From assembly GCA_029067255.1 (NCBI GenBank), contig JAIEEW010000138.1:1-5584 (forward strand): DNA of 5,584 nucleotides, given 5' to 3'. The translations under genes were made by a program, and so were the position numbers. Below are positions 1 to 5,584 of the stretch, in pieces (positions within the stretch are counted from its first letter, which is position 1; each line of letters starts with the position of its first letter). The stretch comes from Clostridia bacterium. Lineage in GTDB: Bacteria; Bacillota; Clostridia; Christensenellales; UBA3700. Under the pieces are notes generated by a model that did not search any database, was not told where the DNA came from, and saw nothing but the letters and a program-made list of their open reading frames with translations.

Positions 1-72
1 ATCATGCGAAAATTTGATTTTCTCCGTCAAGGATGCATACGCGTTTTCCAGTCTTCGAATATAGTCGTTCAT
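1..72 (-). CDS. Partial CDS, 5' end only; possibly a purine nucleoside phosphorylase
   Basis: The first 24 codons of a gene are visible; it runs off the left edge of the window. The ATG lies one base after the pyrE stop (TAA-T-ATG), and the frame stays open to base 1. It begins MNDYIRRLENAY and ends in TEKIKFSHD. No good Shine-Dalgarno sequence precedes it (only AAAAAGTAAT), so translation probably depends on ribosomes finishing pyrE. The pattern of a charged N-terminal helix followed by a K-I-x-F-x-x-(D/E) turn resembles the start of trimeric purine nucleoside phosphorylases, where a GSGLG phosphate-binding loop would follow within about ten residues. That loop is outside the window, so the identity is a guess from N-terminal style. 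The reading frame itself is well supported by the tight junction with pyrE. Confidence 0.6.
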   Translation of the reverse strand, partial: MNDYIRRLENAYASLTEKIKFSHD

Positions 73-73
73 A

Positions 74-661
74 TTACTTTTTGAATATCTGTCTGGAACC
101 CGGCTTTACGAGTTCTATCTTTCCTTCTTTACAAATAGGACACTCGTCAGGATCGTAAGATACTACTTCCATACTGATGAGATTTACGTACTTAACGCCG
201 AAATCAACGGCGCCGTTGCTTCTGTCGACGAGCGACGCTACAGCGACGACTTCCGCGCCCAGTCCTTGAACAAGTTTTACGACTTCCTTGACCGAACCGC
301 CGGTGGTAACGACGTCTTCGACAACGACGACTTTTGTTCCCTTCTCAACGGAAAATCCCCTTCTCAAGGTCATTTCTCCGTTTTCTCTTTCCGCAAATAT
401 ATTAGGTACGCCAAGTTGTCTTGCGACTTCGTAACCCATAAGTATACCGCCTACCGCAGGCGAAACTACGAGATCTATTTTCTCTCCGGCGAGTTTTTCC
501 GCCAAAGCCTTGCATACGATTTCGCTCTGTTTCGTATCTATAAAGAGTTTTGCGCTCTGCATATAAGTGTCGCTGTGTCTACCCGCAGTGAGTTTGAAAT
601 GACCTTTCAAGATCGCCCCCGTCTGCTTATAGCAATTCAATGCCTGCTCCTGTGTCAACAT
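74..661 (-). CDS. pyrE: Orotate phosphoribosyltransferase (PyrE, Thermus-type)
   Basis: This enzyme joins orotate to PRPP, giving OMP and pyrophosphate, the fifth step of UMP synthesis, in the cytoplasm. The 195-residue protein is a type I phosphoribosyltransferase. Its PRPP-binding motif is VVVVEDVVTTGGS at about residues 111-123, with the acidic pair E115-D116 and the TTGGS phosphate loop. An N-terminal part (HFKLTAGRHSDTYMQ, 21-35) matches the orotate-binding hood, and SPAVGGILMGYEVAR (67-81) follows. The C-terminal CPICKEG (174-180) and VKPGSR (185-190) are typical of the shorter Thermus/Clostridia branch of PyrE rather than the E. coli branch. The ATG has a strong GGAGG (670-674) eight bases upstream. 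It is separated from pyrD by 33 bases without a hairpin, and its stop nearly touches the next gene. It looks complete, with no missing key residue. Confidence 0.97.
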   Translation of the reverse strand: MLTQEQALNCYKQTGAILKGHFKLTAGRHSDTYMQSAKLFIDTKQSEIVCKALAEKLAGEKIDLVVSPAVGGILMGYEVARQLGVPNIFAERENGEMTLRRGFSVEKGTKVVVVEDVVTTGGSVKEVVKLVQGLGAEVVAVASLVDRSNGAVDFGVKYVNLISMEVVSYDPDECPICKEGKIELVKPGSRQIFKK

Positions 662-694
662 TTTGTATTCCTCCGCAATTAAACTTTTGTCTTT

Positions 695-1609
695 TTATTT
701 ATTAAGTATCAACGTTCCGACAAGATCGTTGATATCCATATCGTTTTCATTAACGTAATTTTCGAGATCTTTGGCTATATCTCTCGCTCCTAAAGGTTCG
801 GTAAAGTTGTGCGTACCTATCTGCACGGCTCTCGCTCCGCAGATCATAAATTCGAGTACGTCCGTATAACTCGTTATTCCGCCCAAACCTATGATAGGGA
901 TCTTTACCGCGTTATAGCAATCCCATACCATTTTCAAAGCGACCGGTTTGACGCACGCGCCGCTTACTCCGCCGTTGTTGTTGAAAAGTATAGGCTTGCG
1001 AGTCTTATAATTGATTGCCATGCCCGACAGCGTATTGATAAGCGATATTGCGTCCGCTCCGCCCTGTTCCGCCGCCTTAGCGTTGTCCGCTATGCAAGAA
1101 ACGTTTGGAGACAGTTTAGTAATTATAGGCTTGTTTTTGCACGCTTTTTTTACCGCGGACGTAACCTTTTCCACGTTTGAAGGCAAAACGCCGAAAGCCA
1201 TACCGCCTTCCTTTACGTTGGGACAGGAAATATTGAGTTCCACCATATCCGCCTTACTGTCGTTCATCTTTTCGGCGATAGCGATATAGTCTTCTATCGT
1301 ACTGCCGGCAATATTTGCTATAACGACAACGTCGCGCTTAGCAAGAAGCAAATCGTCAGTCGCAAGATAATGGTCTACTCCCGGATTTTGCAATCCGACG
1401 CTATTGAGCATACCGCCGTAACTTTCCGCAATGCGCGGATAGGGATTGCCCTGTCTTGGTTTTATAGTAAGTCCTTTCGTACATATGCCGCCCAATTCTT
1501 CGATATTGTAAAATCTGTCGTACTCTCTGCCAAAACCGAAAGTGCCGCTTGCGGTTATTATCGGATTTTTGAATTCCACTCCCGCTATATTGACTTTCAA
1601 ATTGCTCAT
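695..1609 (-). CDS. pyrD: Dihydroorotate dehydrogenase class 1B, catalytic subunit (PyrD)
   Basis: This FMN subunit oxidises dihydroorotate to orotate and passes electrons to PyrK, as a cytoplasmic PyrD2-PyrK2 heterotetramer in characterised relatives. The 304-residue product is a TIM barrel. Visible family signatures are ASGTFGFGREY (20-30), TKGLT (44-48), NSVGLQNPG (69-77) and ELNISCPN (124-131). C129 is the expected catalytic base; class 1 enzymes use cysteine where class 2 uses serine. The FMN phosphate region is GLGGI (241-245) and IGTHNF (264-269). The frame is open back to an ATG at 1651, but that lies inside pyrK. I choose the ATG at 1609 because it overlaps the pyrK stop as ATGA, has GAGGTGG just upstream, and starts MSNLKVNIAG as the family does. 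Small departures from common sequence are GVSGACVKP (214-222), where GLSGPAIKP is usual, and H267 where alanine is usual. Class 1B follows from the neighbouring pyrK. Confidence 0.96.
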   Translation of the reverse strand: MSNLKVNIAGVEFKNPIITASGTFGFGREYDRFYNIEELGGICTKGLTIKPRQGNPYPRIAESYGGMLNSVGLQNPGVDHYLATDDLLLAKRDVVVIANIAGSTIEDYIAIAEKMNDSKADMVELNISCPNVKEGGMAFGVLPSNVEKVTSAVKKACKNKPIITKLSPNVSCIADNAKAAEQGGADAISLINTLSGMAINYKTRKPILFNNNGGVSGACVKPVALKMVWDCYNAVKIPIIGLGGITSYTDVLEFMICGARAVQIGTHNFTEPLGARDIAKDLENYVNENDMDINDLVGTLILNK

Positions 1610-2388
1610 AGTACCACCTCGTCGAGTTTGAATACCGGACCGTCCACGCAAACTCTCGCGTATTCTTCGACGCCCTTTCTCAATACTTTACAGTTGCATA
1701 CCAGACAAGCGCCGATACCGCAACCCATTCTCGCTTCGAGCGAAACTATGATGGGTACGTCGAAACCTTGCAACGCTTTTTTAAGCGCCTTGTACATGAC
1801 TTCGGGACCGCAACAGAATACCGCGTCGGGTTTCAACTTTTCCATATCCTTCGCAAGTATGTCTGTAACGAAACCTTTCTCTCCGTAACTGCCGTCGTCA
1901 GTTGCTACTTTGATCGCTTTGGATACTTTCGCCAACTCTTTTTCAAGTACGACCTTGTCTTTGTTGGCAAAACCCAAATAGGTATAATATTCGAGTTCGG
2001 GATTACAGGTAGGGATCGCAGGCAAAACCGCGCTTCCCATACCGCCGCCGAGAAGAACTATTCTTTTGTACGACTTGTCGGGAACGAATCCGTTGCCGAG
2101 CGGAAGCAAAACTTTTATCTTCTCTCCCGCCGCGTACTGCGAAAGGATTTTCGTACCTTCCCCAACTACCGCGTAACACATAGTAATTGATTTCTTTACT
2201 CTATCAAAATCGCAAATACAGAAAGGTCTGCGCAATATATGACTTTTATCGTTGAGTTTGACGTGCGCAAACTGCGCTCCTTTGATATTTTCGGGAAGAG
2301 AGTCAAACGCGACTTCCAACCTGTATATATCTTTGGCTACTCGTTCGTTGACAATTATTTCGCCTAATCTATCTTTAAGTTCACTCAT
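1606..2388 (-). CDS. pyrK: Dihydroorotate dehydrogenase electron-transfer subunit (PyrK)
   Basis: This FAD and [2Fe-2S] subunit moves electrons from PyrD to NAD+, making PyrD an NAD-linked class 1B enzyme. The 260-residue protein has the ferredoxin-reductase fold. An N-terminal FAD-binding barrel carries RRPFCICD (53-60, the R-x-x-[ST]-like flavin motif). A nucleotide-binding domain begins at LLGGGMGSA (112-120), has YLGF at 137-140, and has CCGPEVMYKAL at 192-202. The C-terminal iron-sulphur cluster is M-G-C-G-I-G-A-C-L-V-C with C223, C228 and C231, and C247 in RVCVDGPVF completes the set of four. The length is normal. Translation starts 13 bases after the pyrF stop, behind a GGGGGT site. 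The loop after the GGG motif reads GSAVLPAIP, where most relatives have a proline soon after the glycines (GxAPL or GxPPL). That is unusual but does not suggest inactivation. Confidence 0.96.
   Translation of the reverse strand: MSELKDRLGEIIVNERVAKDIYRLEVAFDSLPENIKGAQFAHVKLNDKSHILRRPFCICDFDRVKKSITMCYAVVGEGTKILSQYAAGEKIKVLLPLGNGFVPDKSYKRIVLLGGGMGSAVLPAIPTCNPELEYYTYLGFANKDKVVLEKELAKVSKAIKVATDDGSYGEKGFVTDILAKDMEKLKPDAVFCCGPEVMYKALKKALQGFDVPIIVSLEARMGCGIGACLVCNCKVLRKGVEEYARVCVDGPVFKLDEVVL
1614..1620 (-). promoter_or_regulatory. pyrD ribosome binding site
   Basis: The minus strand reads GAGGTGG, four bases before the ATG at 1609. It lies within the last codons of pyrK. Together with the ATGA stop/start overlap it fixes the pyrD start at 1609 rather than at the upstream ATG at 1651, and it implies translational coupling of the two subunits. 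Confidence 0.8.
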
Positions 2389-2393
2389 CGATT

Positions 2394-2399
2394 ACCCCC
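2394..2399 (-). promoter_or_regulatory. pyrK ribosome binding site (unusual GGGGGT)
   Basis: The minus strand reads GGGGGT, six bases before the pyrK ATG. This is an all-G variant of GGAGGT, in which the central G would make a G-U wobble with the 16S rRNA tail. The other genes here use AAGGAG, GGAGG, GGAG or GAGGTGG. It fits within the 13-base gap after the pyrF stop. Confidence 0.6.
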
Positions 2400-2401
2400 G
2401 A

Positions 2402-3307
2402 TCACTTAATACATCTAGTAATGTCTTTTTGCATATCCACGCTCGCTTTCAAAGCAGCCTGTTTATAATCCAATCCCCTGTATGCGTCTTTTTTGTAGGC
2501 GCAAAGAATTCCGCGAGAAGAATTGACTATACCGCCTATACCGTTTTCAAAACATACGGCGAGATCTTCCGCTTTGCCGCCCTGCGCTCCGTAACCTGGG
2601 ATCAGGAAAAACATATTAGGATGCGCCTTGCGTATGATTGCCGCCTGTTCTTTATGAGTAGCGCCTACCACTCCGCCTATACTGCTATAACCGTATTTGC
2701 CTATAAGATCCTTGCCCCAACCGTCGACTAGAGTAGCCATATTATCGTAAAGCGTTCTGCCGTCGTCCATTTTTCTATCCTGCAACTCGCCGCTCGTGGG
2801 ATTTGACGTCTTGACGAGAACGAACGCGCCCTTGTCGTTCTCCTTGCAATCCGCTACAAACGGTAATATTCCGTCGCTCCCCAAATATCCGTTGACTGTA
2901 ATAAAGTCGCTCTCGAAAGGCGTAACCTTGCTGCCGTCGGCAAGCGTCGTCTTTCCGATATACGCTTTGCTATAAGCGCTAGCGGTCGAGCCTATGTCGT
3001 TACGCTTAATATCCGCGATGACGAAAAGTCCGTTTTCTCTAGCGTATTTCAAAGTGTCGGCAAAAGTCTTCATGCCTTCCGTTCCGTACATCTCGTAATA
3101 CGCCACCTGCACTTTAACCGCGGGTATCACTTCTTTAAGAGCGTCGATAAGGTCGAAGTTAAATTTCTTGATTTGCTTTGCCGTTTCTTCCAACGTAACG
3201 CATTTGGACTTCATCTCGTCGGGAAGATAATCCGCGCAAGTGTCAAGTCCTATTACCGACGGATTGTCGGTGAGTTTGATTTTGTCAATAAGTCTGTCTA
3301 TTATCAT
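2402..3307 (-). CDS. pyrF: Orotidine 5'-phosphate decarboxylase, type 2 (PyrF)
   Basis: This enzyme decarboxylates OMP to UMP, the last step of the pathway, in the cytoplasm. The 301-residue length marks it as the longer type 2 subfamily (mycobacterial and clostridial) rather than the roughly 230-residue E. coli or Bacillus type. The catalytic array is clear: D99-I-K101-R-N-D104-I-G-S-T, the D-x-K-x-x-D motif. An early aspartate lies in VIGLDTC (18-24). FITVNGYLGSDG (135-146) follows, then the phosphate-gripping loops IPGYGAQGG (236-244) and NSSRGI (262-267, R265). The ATG has GGAG eight bases upstream, in the 17-base gap after pyrC. The gene ends in TGA 13 bases before pyrK. Its placement between pyrC and pyrK, rather than next to pyrE, differs from the Bacillus order. 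Nothing appears broken. Confidence 0.96.
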   Translation of the reverse strand: MIIDRLIDKIKLTDNPSVIGLDTCADYLPDEMKSKCVTLEETAKQIKKFNFDLIDALKEVIPAVKVQVAYYEMYGTEGMKTFADTLKYARENGLFVIADIKRNDIGSTASAYSKAYIGKTTLADGSKVTPFESDFITVNGYLGSDGILPFVADCKENDKGAFVLVKTSNPTSGELQDRKMDDGRTLYDNMATLVDGWGKDLIGKYGYSSIGGVVGATHKEQAAIIRKAHPNMFFLIPGYGAQGGKAEDLAVCFENGIGGIVNSSRGILCAYKKDAYRGLDYKQAALKASVDMQKDITRCIK

Positions 3308-3324
3308 TTTTCTTTCTCCGAAAT

Positions 3325-4581
3325 TTATACCGAAAATTTGATTTTGCCTTCTACGATAGTCTTCGCTACTTTGCCTTTGACTTTCCAGCCGTCGAAGGGA
3401 GTGTTTTTACCTTTCGACTTGAATGATTTAGCGTCTATACTGTACTCTTTGTTCAAATCTACGAGAACTATATCCGCAAGTCCGCCTTCGACGATTTTGC
3501 CGCTCTCGATACCGAGAAGTTGAGCGGGACGTTGGCTCATAAGTTCCGTGAGTTTGTCCAGCGTAATGATTCCGCTATCCACCAGATAGGTATAAGAAAG
3601 CGAAAACGCGCTTTCAAGTCCGCTTATTCCGTTAGCCGCCGCTGAAAAATCCACAGCCTTGTCTTCGTAATGATGCGGAGCGTGATCGGTTGCAATAACG
3701 TCTATAGTGCCGTCTGCAAGTCCTTTTAGTATAGCCTGTCTGTCTTTTTCCGTACGCATTGGCGGATTGACCTTACTGTTGGTATCGTAAGAAAGAATAA
3801 GATCGTCCGTACCCGCAATATAATGCGGACAGGTTTCGCATGATACCTTTACTCCCCTTGCTTTCGCTTCTCTTATCAACTGTACTCCGCTCGCCGTGCT
3901 TACGTGGCAAATATGAACTTTGGTATCCAACATTTCGGCAAGTATAATATCCCTTGATATCATAATGTCTTCCGCGCAACTGGGGATACCTTTAAGTCCC
4001 GCGCGAGTGGCGTTCTCCCCTTCGTTGACAACGCCTTCGTTGATAAGCGATTTTTCTTCGCAATGCGAACAAAGAAGCAGATCGTAATCCTTTGCGTATT
4101 CCAAAGCGAGTCGCATCATTTGAGCAGTCGACACGGGTTGTCCGTCGTCGCTCATAGCGATAGCGCCCGCTTCTTTCATGCTGCCCATCTCCGCCATCGT
4201 TTCACCTTTAAGTCCTACAGTGATTGCGCCTATCGGATAGACCTTTGCAAGTCCCACTTCTTTTGCTCTGTTGACGATATAACTTACAATATATTTGTTG
4301 TCCGTAACGGGTTTTGTATTCGGCATACAGCATACTGTGGAATATCCGCCCGCTACCGCCGCCGCGCTGCCGCTGGCGATATCTTCTTTATATTCGAATC
4401 CAGGCTCTCTGAGATGCGTATGCATATCTATGAAAGCGGGCAAAGCCGTAAGTCCGTCTCCTTCGATTATTTCGTCAAACTTGCCTTTAATATCTTTACC
4501 TATTTCGCTTATTCTTTTTCCGTCTATCGCAATATCCGTTTTCTTTCCGTCCACTAAAGCGTTTTTGATAAGTATTGCCAT
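3325..4581 (-). CDS. pyrC: Dihydroorotase, class I (PyrC)
   Basis: This zinc amidohydrolase cyclises carbamoyl aspartate to dihydroorotate, the third step of the pathway. The 418-residue product from this start has the normal length of class I (Bacillus/Aquifex-type) enzymes. Metal and catalytic residues are visible in order: D52-M-H54-T-H56-L-R-E-P-G with the two metal histidines and R58 for substrate; MPNT (86-89); SDDGQPV (144-150), whose aspartates bridge the metals in this class; H173 in CSHCEE; H226 in ICHVST; and D299 in ATDHAPH. The flanking beta sandwich is formed by roughly residues 1-49 and 360-418. The frame extends 19 codons upstream to an ATG at 4638, but that start has only a weak GGA before it. 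The ATG at 4581 has a perfect AAGGAG six bases away and yields MAILIKNALV, the usual family N-terminus. The fold and function are certain; the start is likely. Confidence 0.97.
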   Translation of the reverse strand: MAILIKNALVDGKKTDIAIDGKRISEIGKDIKGKFDEIIEGDGLTALPAFIDMHTHLREPGFEYKEDIASGSAAAVAGGYSTVCCMPNTKPVTDNKYIVSYIVNRAKEVGLAKVYPIGAITVGLKGETMAEMGSMKEAGAIAMSDDGQPVSTAQMMRLALEYAKDYDLLLCSHCEEKSLINEGVVNEGENATRAGLKGIPSCAEDIMISRDIILAEMLDTKVHICHVSTASGVQLIREAKARGVKVSCETCPHYIAGTDDLILSYDTNSKVNPPMRTEKDRQAILKGLADGTIDVIATDHAPHHYEDKAVDFSAAANGISGLESAFSLSYTYLVDSGIITLDKLTELMSQRPAQLLGIESGKIVEGGLADIVLVDLNKEYSIDAKSFKSKGKNTPFDGWKVKGKVAKTIVEGKIKFSV

Positions 4582-4587
4582 ATCTAT

Positions 4588-4593
4588 CTCCTT
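4588..4593 (-). promoter_or_regulatory. pyrC ribosome binding site, decides the start
   Basis: The minus strand reads AAGGAG, six bases before the ATG at 4581. It is the best Shine-Dalgarno match in the pyrB-pyrC spacer and supports the shorter dihydroorotase. The in-frame ATG at 4638 has only GGA, seven bases upstream and within the last codons of pyrB. Confidence 0.8.
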
Positions 4594-4641
4594 GTCATTT
4601 CCTACGTTTACGATTTCCCGCAAAAGGGGTTTGTCCATTGT

Positions 4642-5550
4642 TTATTCCGCGCACGCCCATTCCAAAAGCGCCATTCTCGTAGCGACGCCGTTGGTAACCT
4701 GTTCGTCTTTATAACAAACTTGCGAATCGAGTACGTCGCAGTCTATTTCTATTCCCCTGTTGGCAGGTCCCGGATGCATAACTATAACGCCCTTGTTGCA
4801 CATCTTCAATCTTTGAGCGCTCACGCCGTAAAATCTGTTGTACTCTTCAACGCTGGGGAAAAGTCCTTTCTGCTGTCTTTCCAACTGTATTCTAAGTCCC
4901 ATTACTACGTCGCTGCCGCCAAACGCTTCTTCGACGTTTTTGCACACTTTGCAAGGCTGGTTTTCTATACCCTTAGGCAAAAGTGTATTCGGCGCGAAGA
5001 CCTTGACTTTCGCTCCCATCTTGCTCAGTCCGATTATGTTGCTTTGCGCCACTCTGGAATGTTTTACGTCGCCTATTATCGCTACTTCCAAGCCTTGCAA
5101 CGAACCGAATTTCTCACGCATAGTATACATATCCAAAAGCGCTTGCGTGGGATGCGCGTGCATACCGTCTCCCGCGTTTATCACACTGGCTTTCGTATGT
5201 TTCGCAATTATATTAGGAGCGCCCGCGACCGAGTGTCTTATAACTATTACGTCCGCCATCATCTTGTCGAGAGTAACCGCGGTATCTATCAGACTTTCGC
5301 CTTTTTTTACGCTTGACCCGCTTGTCGTGATACCCACTGCGCTTGCTCCGAGATATTTGGCGGCGGATTCAAACGAACATCTCGTACGGGTAGAATTTTC
5401 ATAAAAAAGCGTTATCACGTTTTTGCCTTTGAGCAAATCCATGTTCTTTTTTCCGTCCAAAATATTCTTTTTCATAAAATCGGCGCGCAAAAGCAAACTT
5501 TCCAAAAGTTCCTTACTCGCGTCCGCCATAGTCAAAAAATCTCTTTTCAT
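4642..5550 (-). CDS. pyrB: Aspartate carbamoyltransferase catalytic subunit (PyrB)
   Basis: This enzyme condenses carbamoyl phosphate with aspartate to make carbamoyl aspartate, the committed pathway step. The 302-residue length is normal. The carbamoyl-phosphate loop is FYENSTRTR (49-57), with S53-T-R-T56. The loop supplied by the neighbouring subunit is SSVKKGES (79-86). Other active-site matches are R105-H106, H133-P-T-Q136, R166 in GDVKHSR, and R220 with Q222 in the aspartate domain. HPGPANRG (259-266) resembles Bacillus PyrB more than E. coli. An ordinary trimer is expected. No pyrI follows, so allosteric control by a regulatory subunit is not evident here. It is the first gene visible in the operon, and its ATG has AAGGAG five bases upstream. 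A CxxC pair at 200-203 falls in the aspartate domain and is probably incidental. Confidence 0.97.
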   Translation of the reverse strand: MKRDFLTMADASKELLESLLLRADFMKKNILDGKKNMDLLKGKNVITLFYENSTRTRCSFESAAKYLGASAVGITTSGSSVKKGESLIDTAVTLDKMMADVIVIRHSVAGAPNIIAKHTKASVINAGDGMHAHPTQALLDMYTMREKFGSLQGLEVAIIGDVKHSRVAQSNIIGLSKMGAKVKVFAPNTLLPKGIENQPCKVCKNVEEAFGGSDVVMGLRIQLERQQKGLFPSVEEYNRFYGVSAQRLKMCNKGVIVMHPGPANRGIEIDCDVLDSQVCYKDEQVTNGVATRMALLEWACAE

Positions 5551-5555
5551 TCGTT

Positions 5556-5561
5556 CTCCTT
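5556..5561 (-). promoter_or_regulatory. pyrB ribosome binding site
   Basis: The minus strand reads AAGGAG, five bases before the pyrB ATG. It confirms the start of the first visible gene. The remaining 23 bases to the window edge (5562-5584) are AT-rich; I cannot identify a promoter, an attenuator or a PyrR-binding element in so short a stretch. Confidence 0.75.
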
Positions 5562-5584
5562 ATACCTATACTCTTATATCTTAT

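Noticed and set aside
266..682. Open reading frame on the plus strand opposite pyrE
   Set aside because: It is antisense to a gene with every PyrE motif intact, has no ribosome binding site or recognisable domain, and reads as low-complexity antisense protein.
1370..2190. Plus-strand open frames (1370-1888 and 1768-2190) opposite pyrD and pyrK
   Set aside because: They are shadows of well-supported genes, mutually overlapping in different frames, with no domain features. Long antisense frames arise because the real genes rarely use codons that give reverse-strand stops.
3331..3345. A 15-base exact match to bases 7-21 (cgaaaatttgatttt)
   Set aside because: Both copies encode K-I-K-F-S in their own genes (the end of pyrC and the partial gene), there are no flanking similarities, and no other copies were seen, so it is most likely coincidence of AT-rich codons.
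3773..3979. 68-codon minus-strand frame inside pyrC
   Set aside because: It is an out-of-frame shadow within the conserved dihydroorotase core, rich in R, S, G and Y, with no known family resemblance.
4619..4633. Short inverted match (cccgcaaaagggg) in the pyrB-pyrC spacer as a terminator
   Set aside because: The stem is only about three base pairs and no T-run follows, so it would not terminate transcription.
4941..4952. C-x-x-C pair in PyrB as a metal site
   Set aside because: Only two cysteines are present, no second pair is near, and the position falls in the aspartate domain where the family has no metal site.
4720..5404. Two long plus-strand frames (4720-5316 and 4838-5404) opposite pyrB
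   Set aside because: They overlap each other in different frames and lie wholly within pyrB, whose active-site motifs are all present. No start signal supports either.
5565..5578. TATAAG and TATAGG as possible promoter -10 boxes upstream of pyrB
   Set aside because: Such AT-rich hexamers are common, the matching -35 region would fall at or beyond the window edge, and the sites are very close to the ribosome binding site.

Overview
The window holds one compact operon for the de novo synthesis of UMP. Every gene lies on the minus strand, so the operon reads from right to left: pyrB (aspartate carbamoyltransferase), pyrC (dihydroorotase), pyrF (OMP decarboxylase), pyrK and pyrD (the two subunits of an NAD-linked class 1B dihydroorotate dehydrogenase), pyrE (orotate phosphoribosyltransferase), then the first 24 codons of a further gene that runs off the left edge. 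Together the complete genes cover every step from carbamoyl phosphate plus aspartate to UMP. Carbamoyl phosphate synthetase (carA/carB), the ATCase regulatory subunit (pyrI) and the regulator pyrR are not in the window.

The organism is most likely a Gram-positive Bacillota, probably in Clostridia. The reasons are the PyrK/PyrD class 1B pair with its [2Fe-2S] cysteine cluster, the Thermus-type PyrE with a C-terminal CPxC segment, the Bacillus-like class I dihydroorotase, strong AAGGAG/GGAGG ribosome binding sites, and moderate to low GC. This rests on protein style and cannot be refined to a genus from this sequence.

Layout: 5551-5584 is the end of the leader, with the pyrB ribosome binding site. 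pyrB is 4642-5550. A 60-base spacer follows, then pyrC at 3325-4581; I use an internal start supported by a strong ribosome binding site, because the longer reading frame from 4638 lacks one. pyrF is 2402-3307, pyrK 1606-2388 and pyrD 695-1609, the last overlapping the pyrK stop by four bases (ATGA). pyrE is 74-661, and the partial gene starts at 72. Gaps are 17, 13 and 33 bases apart from the pyrB-pyrC spacer, and no internal terminator is visible, so cotranscription is very likely. No stretch of 300 bases lacks a gene.

Pathway logic: PyrB makes carbamoyl aspartate, PyrC closes it to dihydroorotate, PyrD/PyrK oxidise that to orotate with electrons passing to NAD+, PyrE adds ribose-5-phosphate from PRPP to give OMP, and PyrF decarboxylates OMP to UMP. 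The truncated last gene has an N-terminus reminiscent of purine nucleoside phosphorylases, which would tie nucleoside salvage to the operon, but this is tentative. I see no mobile element, CRISPR array, RNA gene or clearly novel system here; the findings are second-order points on starts, gene order and unusual residues.
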